DNA of 64,000 nt, from NCBI GenBank assembly GCA_965242485.1, contig CBDESM010000003.1, positions 2,046,001 through 2,110,000 on the forward strand, read 5' to 3'. Below are positions 51,184 through 58,663 of this stretch, one piece after another. The first letter of the stretch is position 1; each line of letters begins with the position of its first letter. Source of the DNA: CBDESM01 sp965242485 (lineage in GTDB: Bacteria; Chloroflexota; Dehalococcoidia; Bin125). The position numbers were made by a program, and so were the translations under genes. A model generated the notes under the pieces. That model had not been told where the DNA came from and searched no databases. It saw only the letters and a program-made list of their open reading frames with translations.

Positions 51184-53763
51184 TCAGCGGCGGCTGCGAC
51201 TCCCGCGGCGGGAGGATCGCCCCGTGTTAGAGGTGCGGCCGGAGTTTCGGCGGCCGCCGCGCTGGGCCTTAGGCTCCTTGAGCAGGGCGAGGGCGCGATC
51301 GAGGTCGATTGCTTCGAGATCGTCTTCGGGCTTGAGGTTGCGGCGTTCTTCGCCCGATTGCACGTATGCGCCCCAGCGGCCGGGGCGGACGGTGACTTCT
51401 TCGCCGCTGTCGGGGTGGAGGCCGAGGGTTTTGGGCCATTGCAGCCAGTCGATTGCGTGTTCGAGGGTGACGTCGTCGAGTTCCATGCCCTTGGGGACGG
51501 AGGCGCGGCGGGGCTTGGCGGCCTTTTTGCCGCGGGGTGTCTCGCCGACTTGGACGAAGGGGCCGAAGCGCCCGTTGAGGAGGAAGACGCTGTCGTCGTA
51601 ATCGGGATGGCGGCCGAGGTTGCGGGGGAGCTGGGTGGCGCGCTCGATCAGTTCTCCGGCGATTGCGGCGGTGAGGTCGGCGGGGGCGAGATCGTCGGGC
51701 AGGGGGGCTGTGCGGGCGTCGTCGCCGGCGCCGTGGCGGAGGTAGGCGCGGCCGGTGCGGACGCGGATTTCGGTTGCGCCGTCTTCGGCCTCGTCCGGCT
51801 GGGCCAGGTGCAGGCCGTCTTCGGAGACTTTGAGCACCCAGAAGGGGATGCTGTTGCCCTGCTTCTGGTCGATGCGGGATTTGAGGCCGTTGCCGGCCTC
51901 GTTGCCGAAGTAGAACTCGCCGAGGTGAGCGACGCGGTCGAGGTCGCCTTGGGCGATTTGGTCGAGCTGGTCTTCCATTTCGGCGGTGAATTCGGCGTTG
52001 ACGAGATCGCCGAAGTGTCCGGTGAGGAGGTCGGCGACGGCCATGCCGAGGAAGGAGGGGATCAGGGTTTGGCCGCGCTTGAAGGCGTAGCCGCGCTGGC
52101 GGGTGAGTGTTTCGAGGACGGAGGCGTAGGTGCTGGGGCGGCCGAGGCCGTCTTCTTCGAGTTTGCGGACGAGGGAGGCTTCGGTGTAGCGGGCGGGGGG
52201 CTGGGTTTCGCGGCCGGCTGCTTCGACATCGGAGATCCGGGCCGGCTCGCCTTCGACGATTGCGGGGAGGAGCGATTGTTCGCCATTGCCGCCGGGGGGC
52301 AGCACGGCGTACCAGCCGTCGAACAGCACGATTTGGCCGGTCGCCGTCATTTGGGCGGGGCCGTCATCGCCGGATCGGGGCAGCGGGGCTTCGAAGATTG
52401 CGGTGGTTTGCTCGACTTGGGCGGGGGCCATCTGAGAGGCCAATGCGCGGCGCCAGATGAGGTCGTAGAGCCGCCATTCGTCGTCGTCGAGCATTGCCCG
52501 CAGCGATTCCGGGGTGCGGGAGAAGTCCGTCGGGCGGATCGCTTCGTGGGCTTCTTGGGCGTTGCGGGATTTGGAGGTGTACTGGCGGCGGTCGTGGTGA
52601 TCTGCGCCCCAGCGGCCGCGGATATAGTCGCCGGCCTGCCCGAGCGCTTGCTCGGCGAGGGTGACGGAGTCGGTGCGCATGTAGGTGATCAGGCCGACGC
52701 GTTCGGAGCCGACGTCCTTGCCCTGGTAGAGGCCTTGGGCGGCGGCCATCGTGCGGCGGGCGGCGAAGCCCATGCGGTTGGAGGCGGCCTGCTGCAAGGT
52801 CGAGGTCGTGAAGGGGGGCTGGGGGCGGCGGCGGGCGCGGCGCTTTTCGACGGAGGCGACGCGCCAGTCGGCAGCTTCGAGGGCGGGGACGAGGGACTCG
52901 ACGTCGTCCTGCTTGAGCCAGCGCTTGCGGGTGGCGGAGAGTTCGCCGGTGGCGGGATCGAAGTCGGCGGTTCCGGAAGCGAGGGCGCGGCCGCCGAGGG
53001 AGGTCAGCTTGGCGGGGGCGCTGCCGTCGGCGACGGCGAAATCGGCGTCGACGCCCCAGTACTCGGCGGCGCGGAAGGCCATCCGCTCGCGCTCGCGCTC
53101 GACGAGGAAGCGGAGGGCGACGCTTTGGACGCGGCCGGCGGACATGCCCTGGCCGAGCTTGCGCCAGAGCAGGGGGGAGAGGGAATAGCCGTAGAGGCGG
53201 TCGAGGATTCTGCGGGATTCCTGGGCGTCGACGAGGTGCTCGTCGATTTGGCGGGGTTCGCGCAGGGCCTGCTCGATGGCGTCGCGGGTGATTTCGTGGA
53301 AGACGATGCGCTCGCAGGGGACCTTGGGCTTGAGGACTTCGAGGAGGTGCCAGCCGATTGATTCGCCTTCGCGGTCTTCGTCCGTCGCGAGCAGCACGCG
53401 GTCGGCCGTTTTCAGCGCTTTCTTCAGTTTGGCGACGTGCTCTTTGGATTCCTTGGGGACGATGTAGACGGGCTCGAAGCCCTCGTCGACGTTGACGGAG
53501 AATTCGGCCCAGTGGGGCCGGCCGGGGCCTTTGAGCGCGGCGGGGCGCTCGGCGGCGCGGCGGGGGAGGTCGCGGATGTGGCCGAAGCAGGCCTGGACGT
53601 CGTAGCCGTCGCCGAGGAAGCCGGCGATGGTTTCGGCCTTCGCGCCGGATTCGACGATGACGAGCGTTTTGCCGCCGCCGCCCGCTGCGCGGGAGCGGGT
53701 TGCGGATTTGCGGGCGGGCGCCTTGCGTGCCCGCGTCTTCTTCTTGGCTTCAGCGTCGGACAT
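51184..53763 (-). CDS. topA: DNA topoisomerase I
   Basis: 859 residues. The TOPRIM domain is near the start (KTLVIVESGAKAETIAGFLG, then ATDEDREGESIGWHL at about residues 124-138). The active-site Tyr lies in LITYMRTDSVTL (about residue 357). The C-terminal zinc fingers are replaced by topoisomerase C-terminal repeats (GRFGPFVQVGE, GRWGAYVQSGE) and a basic Arg/Ser/Gly tail. The first ~28 residues are Lys/Arg/Ala-rich. It relaxes negative supercoils. It overlaps the preceding dprA by 14 nt. Confidence 0.96.
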   Translation of the reverse strand: MSDAEAKKKTRARKAPARKSATRSRAAGGGGKTLVIVESGAKAETIAGFLGDGYDVQACFGHIRDLPRRAAERPAALKGPGRPHWAEFSVNVDEGFEPVYIVPKESKEHVAKLKKALKTADRVLLATDEDREGESIGWHLLEVLKPKVPCERIVFHEITRDAIEQALREPRQIDEHLVDAQESRRILDRLYGYSLSPLLWRKLGQGMSAGRVQSVALRFLVERERERMAFRAAEYWGVDADFAVADGSAPAKLTSLGGRALASGTADFDPATGELSATRKRWLKQDDVESLVPALEAADWRVASVEKRRARRRPQPPFTTSTLQQAASNRMGFAARRTMAAAQGLYQGKDVGSERVGLITYMRTDSVTLAEQALGQAGDYIRGRWGADHHDRRQYTSKSRNAQEAHEAIRPTDFSRTPESLRAMLDDDEWRLYDLIWRRALASQMAPAQVEQTTAIFEAPLPRSGDDGPAQMTATGQIVLFDGWYAVLPPGGNGEQSLLPAIVEGEPARISDVEAAGRETQPPARYTEASLVRKLEEDGLGRPSTYASVLETLTRQRGYAFKRGQTLIPSFLGMAVADLLTGHFGDLVNAEFTAEMEDQLDQIAQGDLDRVAHLGEFYFGNEAGNGLKSRIDQKQGNSIPFWVLKVSEDGLHLAQPDEAEDGATEIRVRTGRAYLRHGAGDDARTAPLPDDLAPADLTAAIAGELIERATQLPRNLGRHPDYDDSVFLLNGRFGPFVQVGETPRGKKAAKPRRASVPKGMELDDVTLEHAIDWLQWPKTLGLHPDSGEEVTVRPGRWGAYVQSGEERRNLKPEDDLEAIDLDRALALLKEPKAQRGGRRNSGRTSNTGRSSRRGSRSRR

Positions 53764-54871
53764 AGGTCATCGCACCAATCTGCCGCACCATTCCCTTGAG
53801 TTCCAGCATGGCGAGCGCGGCGCTCGCCTGCTGCGCCTGCGTGCCCGAAGCGCGGCAGAGTTCGTCGATGTGGAGCGGCTCGGCGCCGAGGGCGGAGAAG
53901 ATCGCGCTTTCGACCGGATCATCGGGCATCGCCTCGACCAGTTCGGGCTGGGCGGCCGGTGCGTCCAGATCGAGGTCTTCGAGGATGTCGGAAGCGGAGG
54001 CGGCGAGCTTGGCGCGGCCGCTGCGGATCATCTCATGGGGGCCTTCGCTCTCGGGAGATTTGGCGCTGCCGGGGAGGGCGAAGAGGGCACGGCCCTCTTC
54101 GAGGGCGGCGGAGACGGTGGTGCGGGTGCCGGATTTGGCCTTGGCTTCGGTGACGACGGTGGCGAGGGAGATGGCGGCGATGATGCGGTTGCGGCGGGGG
54201 AAGTTGTCGGGGACGGGCTTGGCGCCGATCGGGAGTTCGGCGATGACTGCGCCGCGCTCGGCGATCCTGCGGGCGAGTCCGCGGTGCTCGGCGGGGTAGA
54301 GGCGGTCGAGTCCGCCGGCGATGACGGCGATGGTGCGTCCGCCGGCGTCGAGTGCGGCCTCGTGGGCGATGCGGTCGATTCCGTAGGCGAGGCCGCTGAC
54401 GATGCAGATGCCGGCGGCGGCGAGTCCGCGGGCGATCTCATCGGTCATCTGCTTGCCGTAGTCGCTGGGCCTGCGGGTGCCGACGATGGAGATGGCGCGC
54501 TCGTCGCGCTTGTCGAGCGAGCCCATCAGGTAGAGCAGCGGGGGCGGGGCGGAGGAGTGCTTGAGGCGGAAGGGGTAGCGGGGATCGTGCCAGGAGATGG
54601 CGTCGTAGCCGGCGTCGCGGATGCGGCGGAGCTCGGCATCGGGATCCGTCCCGGCGCGGGCTTCGACGATTCCGGCGACGGCTGCGGCGGCGAGTCCGGC
54701 ATCGCGCAGGGCGTCTTCGCTCGCATTCCAGGCGGCGTCGAGGTGTTCGAAGGCGGCTTCGAGCCGGCGCATGCGGACGGGGCCGACGCCGCTGGCGCGG
54801 GAGAGGGCGACGCGGACGGCGAGGTCGCGTTCGGGGTCGAGGGTCGCGGAGCCGGGCGGGGTTTCAGGCAC
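53750..54871 (-). CDS. dprA: DNA-processing protein DprA, full-length copy
   Basis: 373 residues from GTG 54871. N-terminal helix-hairpin-helix region, then the Rossmann-fold DprA core: DPRYPFRLKHSSAPPPLLY, VGTRRPSDYGKQM, SGLAYGIDRIAHEAAL, VIAGGLDRLYPAEH, FPRRNRIIAAIS and a winged-helix C-terminus (VESAIFSALGAEPLHIDELC). It loads RecA on incoming single-stranded DNA in transformation. It overlaps topA by 14 nt and lies 11 nt after a second dprA. TAATCT ends 8 nt before its GTG, a possible own promoter. Confidence 0.94.
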   Translation of the reverse strand: MPETPPGSATLDPERDLAVRVALSRASGVGPVRMRRLEAAFEHLDAAWNASEDALRDAGLAAAAVAGIVEARAGTDPDAELRRIRDAGYDAISWHDPRYPFRLKHSSAPPPLLYLMGSLDKRDERAISIVGTRRPSDYGKQMTDEIARGLAAAGICIVSGLAYGIDRIAHEAALDAGGRTIAVIAGGLDRLYPAEHRGLARRIAERGAVIAELPIGAKPVPDNFPRRNRIIAAISLATVVTEAKAKSGTRTTVSAALEEGRALFALPGSAKSPESEGPHEMIRSGRAKLAASASDILEDLDLDAPAAQPELVEAMPDDPVESAIFSALGAEPLHIDELCRASGTQAQQASAALAMLELKGMVRQIGAMTYVRR

Positions 54872-54882
54872 GAGCGCAGAGA

Positions 54883-55833
54883 TTACGCGCTGCGCCCGAT
54901 GCTGTCACCTTCGGTGGGCGCGGGCATCGGCAGGGGGGCTTGGCCGGTTTGGGGCCGGGGCAGTTCGACGAGGACGTCGGCGGCGGAGAGGACCAGCTTG
55001 GCGAGGCCTTGCTGGAGCATGAGGTTGGCTCCTTCGCTCTGGGGCGCGTCGATGGGGCCGGGGACGGCGAAGACTTCGCGGTCGTAGTCGAGGGCGGAGG
55101 TGACGGTGTGCCAGGCGCCGGAGCGGCTGCCGGCTTCCGTGACGAGGGCGCCGAGCGAGAGGCCGGCGAGGATGCGGTTGCGGCGGGCGAAAGATTCGGG
55201 CGAGGGTTCCGTGCCGAGCGGGTGCTCGGAGATGATCGCGCCGGCGGCGGCGTCGACGATCGCGGAGGCGAGGGGCAGGTTCTGCTGGGGGGAGATGCGG
55301 TCGAGGCCGCCGGCGACGACGGCGATGGTGCGGCCCCGCGCCTCGAGGGCGGCGCGGTGGGCGAGTGCGTCGACGCCGAGCGCGAGGCCGCTGACGATGG
55401 TCAGGCCGGCGGCGCTGAGGTCGCGGGCGAGGGCGCTGGTCGTCCGTGTGCCGTAGGAGGTGGGCTGGCGGGTGCCGACGATTGCGATTGCGCGCTGATC
55501 GGCGCCGGCGAGCTCGCCGTGGACGTAGAGCAGCGGGGGCGGGTCGGCGATGCGCTGGAGGAGGGGCGGGTAGCGCGGGTCGTTCCAGGCGATGGCGTCG
55601 ACGCCGACTTGGGCGAGGCGTTCGAGTTCGGCGGGCGGGTCGACTTGGCGGCGGGCGGCCTCGATTTCCCGGACGGCCTCGTCTGGGAGGCCGGCGGCGC
55701 GCAGGTCGCGGGCGGAGGCGTGCCAGGCGTCGGCTGGGGAGCCGAAGGCGTCCTCGACGCGGCGCATGCGTCGCGCGCCGATGGAGGGGGCGAAGGAGAA
55801 GCCGACGCGGGCGGCGAGGTCTTGGTCAGGCAT
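54883..55833 (-). CDS. DNA-processing protein DprA, short paralogue
   Basis: 316 residues. The same N-terminal and Rossmann domains as the downstream copy: DPRYPPLLQRIADPPPLLY, VGTRQPTSYGTRT, SGLALGVDALAHRAAL, VVAGGLDRISPQQN, FARRNRILAGLS. It lacks the C-terminal winged-helix domain; the last 30 residues are Pro-rich and disordered. It may act with the full-length protein or have a different role. It is positioned between corC-like (8 nt overlap) and dprA. Confidence 0.9.
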   Translation of the reverse strand: MPDQDLAARVGFSFAPSIGARRMRRVEDAFGSPADAWHASARDLRAAGLPDEAVREIEAARRQVDPPAELERLAQVGVDAIAWNDPRYPPLLQRIADPPPLLYVHGELAGADQRAIAIVGTRQPTSYGTRTTSALARDLSAAGLTIVSGLALGVDALAHRAALEARGRTIAVVAGGLDRISPQQNLPLASAIVDAAAGAIISEHPLGTEPSPESFARRNRILAGLSLGALVTEAGSRSGAWHTVTSALDYDREVFAVPGPIDAPQSEGANLMLQQGLAKLVLSAADVLVELPRPQTGQAPLPMPAPTEGDSIGRSA

Positions 55834-57109
55834 CCCCGGAGGCGGTCCCGTTGGCGCCGATGGCGGAGGCGCGCATCTCGGCGATGCGGCGGCCGTTCAT
55901 CTTCTGGACGACGACGGAGATGCGTCCGTCGACGACTTCGTCGCCGACGTCGGGGATTTTGCCCAGGCGGTCGAAGACCCAGCCGGCGACGGTGTCGAAC
56001 TCGGAGGGCTGCTCTTCGCGGAGGCCGAGGGGTTCGAGGGCGCTGAGGGGGGCGCGTCCGCCGAGCAGGAGCGCGCCGTCTTCGAGCTGGGCGACTTCTG
56101 TGGGGGAGGCGAGGTCGTGCTCGTCGGCGACTTCGCCGATGATTTCCTCGACGACGTCTTCGAGCGTGATCAGTCCGGCGGTGCCGCCGTATTCGTCGAG
56201 CACGACGGCCATGTGGGTGCGGCTGCGCTGGAACTCGGCGAGGAGGTCGTCGATCAGCTTGGATTCGGGGACGAGCATGGGGTCGCGGCGGACGGCGGCG
56301 AGCGAGATCGGCTGGGGGTCCCGCTGGGCGCGGAGGGCGGCCATGAGGTCCTTTGCGTAGACGATGCCGGTGACGTGGTCGATGGTGTCGTCGTAGACGG
56401 GAGCGCGGGAGTAGCCGCGGGCGAGCATCAGGTCGAGCGCTTCGGCGGCGGGGGTGTCGCGCTGGACGGCGGTGATATCGGGACGGGGGGTCATGGCCTC
56501 GCGGACCATGCGTTCGCCGATGCGGATGACGCCGCGGATCATCTGGCGTTCGTCTTCTTCGATGCGGTCGGGGGAGGATTCGAGGACGACTTCGAGGTCG
56601 GTGGGGGAGGGGGCGAGCTCGGTTTGCTCGGCGCGGAAGCGGGTGAAGAGGCGGGCGGGGGATTCGAGCAGAGCGGCGGGGATGAGGAAGGCGGCGTCGA
56701 AGAGGTCGATGACGGGGACGAAGAGCATGGCGAAGGCTTCGGGCCAGGCGGCGGCGAGACGGCGGGGGACGGCTTGGATCAGGGCGACGGCGAGCGTGGC
56801 GATGGCGCCGGCGGCGATGATTTCGCTCCAGCCGTCGCCGATTTGGAGGACGACGATGGCGAAGGCGGAGGTGAAGCCGGTGCCGACGGCGAGGGCGCGG
56901 CCGACGGCGACGGAGCCGAGCGCGCGCTCGCGGTGATGGGTGATTTCCTGCAATCTGGCGGCGCGGGGGTCGTCGGGCTGGCGCGAGGCGAGGAGGCGGG
57001 CGCGGGAGCGGCTGAGGGAGATGATGCCGGCTTCGGCGATGGCGGAGAGGGCCAGCACGACGGCGCTGAAGATCAGGACGATGATCGCGGCGATCTCGCC
57101 GTTGCTCAC
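55826..57109 (-). CDS. CNNM/HlyC-CorC family transporter-like protein with CBS domains
   Basis: 427 residues from GTG 57109, overlapping the glmU stop by 4 nt. The N-terminal CNNM-type domain has several membrane helices (IAAIIVLIFSAVVLALSAIAE and later segments to about residue 150), then two CBS domains (MTPRPDITAVQRDTPAAEA; MLVPESKLIDDLL with VVLDEYGGTAGLITLED) and a CorC-associated C-terminal domain. Members are linked with magnesium or cobalt efflux. Function in this organism is inferred. Confidence 0.9.
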   Translation of the reverse strand: MSNGEIAAIIVLIFSAVVLALSAIAEAGIISLSRSRARLLASRQPDDPRAARLQEITHHRERALGSVAVGRALAVGTGFTSAFAIVVLQIGDGWSEIIAAGAIATLAVALIQAVPRRLAAAWPEAFAMLFVPVIDLFDAAFLIPAALLESPARLFTRFRAEQTELAPSPTDLEVVLESSPDRIEEDERQMIRGVIRIGERMVREAMTPRPDITAVQRDTPAAEALDLMLARGYSRAPVYDDTIDHVTGIVYAKDLMAALRAQRDPQPISLAAVRRDPMLVPESKLIDDLLAEFQRSRTHMAVVLDEYGGTAGLITLEDVVEEIIGEVADEHDLASPTEVAQLEDGALLLGGRAPLSALEPLGLREEQPSEFDTVAGWVFDRLGKIPDVGDEVVDGRISVVVQKMNGRRIAEMRASAIGANGTASGDA

Positions 57110-58533
57110 GCGGATTCCCCCCGTTCGGGCCGGCGGGGTGCGAGGCGGGCGGGGTGGCCGACCGCGACGCCGTCATCGGGCACGTCCTTGGTGACGACGG
57201 AGCCGGCGCCGGTGCGGGCGCGGGCGCCGACGCGGACGGGGGCGACCAGCATCGTGTCGCTGCCGATGAAGGCGTCGTCGCCGATCAGGGTGCGGTGCTT
57301 GGCTGCGCCGTCGAAGTTGCAGGTGACCGCGCCGGCGCCGATGTTGACGCGGTCGCCGAGTTCGGCGTCGCCGACGTAGGAGAAGTGGCCGACTTGGACT
57401 GCGCGTCCGAGCGTCGCGGATTTGAGTTCGGCGTGGGAGCCGATGTGGACGTCGTCGGCGAGGCTGCAGCCGGGGCGGATGACGCTGTAGGGGCCGACCT
57501 CGACGCGGTCGCCGAGGCTGGATTCCTTGATGGTGCAGGATTCGAGCGCGCATTCCCGGCCGGCGGAGACGTTTTCGAGGACGGCGGCGGGGCCGATGCG
57601 GGAGTCCGCGCCGATGCGGGTTTTGCCGCGCAGGTGGACGCCGGGCTCGATGATCGCGCCGGGCCGGATGCAGACGGCGGCATCGATCCAGACCGCGGCG
57701 AGGTCGCGGATGCGGACGCCGGCCTCGGCGTGGCGCTCGGCGATGCGGCGGTGCAGGATCGGCTCCGCGCGGGCGGCGTCGAGCAGGTCTTCGACGTTGA
57801 GCCGGCCGTCGGGGAGGCCGATCGCGACCGCGTCGAGCTGCCCGGTGCGCGCGGCGGCGGCGACCACGTCGGTGCCGTGGTGCTCGCCGGGGCCGCCGGC
57901 GGTGCATTCGAGTTCGCGCCAGAGCCAGTCGGCGCGGAAGCGGTAGAAGCCGGCGTTGACTTCGCGGATGCGGCGCTGGGCTTCGGAGGCGTCGCGCCAT
58001 TCGACGATGGCGGTGAGGCGGCCGTCGGCGCCGCGGAGGATGCGGCCCATCTCGGCCGGGTCGTCGACGGTGCCGACGGCGACGGCGGCCGCGAGGTCCG
58101 AGGGGGCGATCAGCCGCGCGATGTCGTTGGGCGAGATCAGGGCGAGGTCGCCGTTGACGACCAGGACGTGTTCGGTATCGACGGCGGGGCGTGCGGCGAG
58201 CATGGCGTCGCCGGTGCCGGCGGGTTTTTCTTGGATGGCGAAGTGCAGGTCGAGACCAGCGGGGGCGTCTGCGGCGAGCGCTTCGCGCACGGCTGCGCCG
58301 TCTTGGCCGGAGGCGATTACGGCGACGGCCTTGCGGATGCCGGCAGCGGCGGCGGCGTGGAGGACGTGGGAGGCGATGGCGCGGCCGGCGAGGGGGTAGA
58401 GGACCTTGGCGACGGACGACTTCATCCGCGTGCCACGGCCGGCGGCGAGCAGGACGGCGGTCACGTCGGCGACGGGCGCGATCGAGGCGTGCGGATGGGG
58501 GAATGGTTCGTGTGGATCGTCGTCGGACGACAA
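57106..58533 (-). CDS. glmU: Bifunctional N-acetylglucosamine-1-phosphate uridyltransferase/glucosamine-1-phosphate acetyltransferase
   Basis: 475 residues. The uridyltransferase domain has VLLAAGRGTRMKS (about residues 27-39), QEKPAGTGDAM and VNGDLALI. The left-handed beta-helix acetyltransferase domain has hexapeptide repeats from IRPGAIIEPGVHLRGKTRIG, FSYVGDAELGDRVNIGAG, TCNFDGAAKHRT and the C-terminal VVTKDVPDDGVAVG. The metal-binding Asp appears as NGDLAL. About 22 N-terminal residues are extra. It makes UDP-GlcNAc, acting after GlmS. It heads the long minus-strand block. Confidence 0.94.
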   Translation of the reverse strand: MSSDDDPHEPFPHPHASIAPVADVTAVLLAAGRGTRMKSSVAKVLYPLAGRAIASHVLHAAAAAGIRKAVAVIASGQDGAAVREALAADAPAGLDLHFAIQEKPAGTGDAMLAARPAVDTEHVLVVNGDLALISPNDIARLIAPSDLAAAVAVGTVDDPAEMGRILRGADGRLTAIVEWRDASEAQRRIREVNAGFYRFRADWLWRELECTAGGPGEHHGTDVVAAAARTGQLDAVAIGLPDGRLNVEDLLDAARAEPILHRRIAERHAEAGVRIRDLAAVWIDAAVCIRPGAIIEPGVHLRGKTRIGADSRIGPAAVLENVSAGRECALESCTIKESSLGDRVEVGPYSVIRPGCSLADDVHIGSHAELKSATLGRAVQVGHFSYVGDAELGDRVNIGAGAVTCNFDGAAKHRTLIGDDAFIGSDTMLVAPVRVGARARTGAGSVVTKDVPDDGVAVGHPARLAPRRPERGESA

Positions 58534-58580
58534 GCGCGGGGCCTTTCGCGACGGGCCTCTGCGGGCGCGCCGGTAGCGTC

Positions 58581-58609
58581 ACGCTAGAAATCACGCGCAT
58601 CCGTGTCAA
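58581..58609 (-). promoter_or_regulatory. Promoter of the glmU block
   Basis: Minus-strand TTGACA (58604-58609), a 17-bp spacer and TAGCGT (58581-58586) form the best-spaced promoter in the window, with the start point about 40 nt before glmU. It lies in the 130-bp divergent region shared with alaS. Confidence 0.65.
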
Positions 58610-58622
58610 CAGGGGGCGCGGG

Positions 58623-58628
58623 TACACT
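58623..58628 (+). promoter_or_regulatory. Candidate -10 box of alaS
   Basis: TACACT on the plus strand, 35 nt before the alaS ATG. The -35 position is poor. It overlaps the divergent glmU promoter region. Confidence 0.35.
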
Positions 58629-58663
58629 CGGAACCGCCGGAGCGGAGCAGGCGAGGGGCCCCG

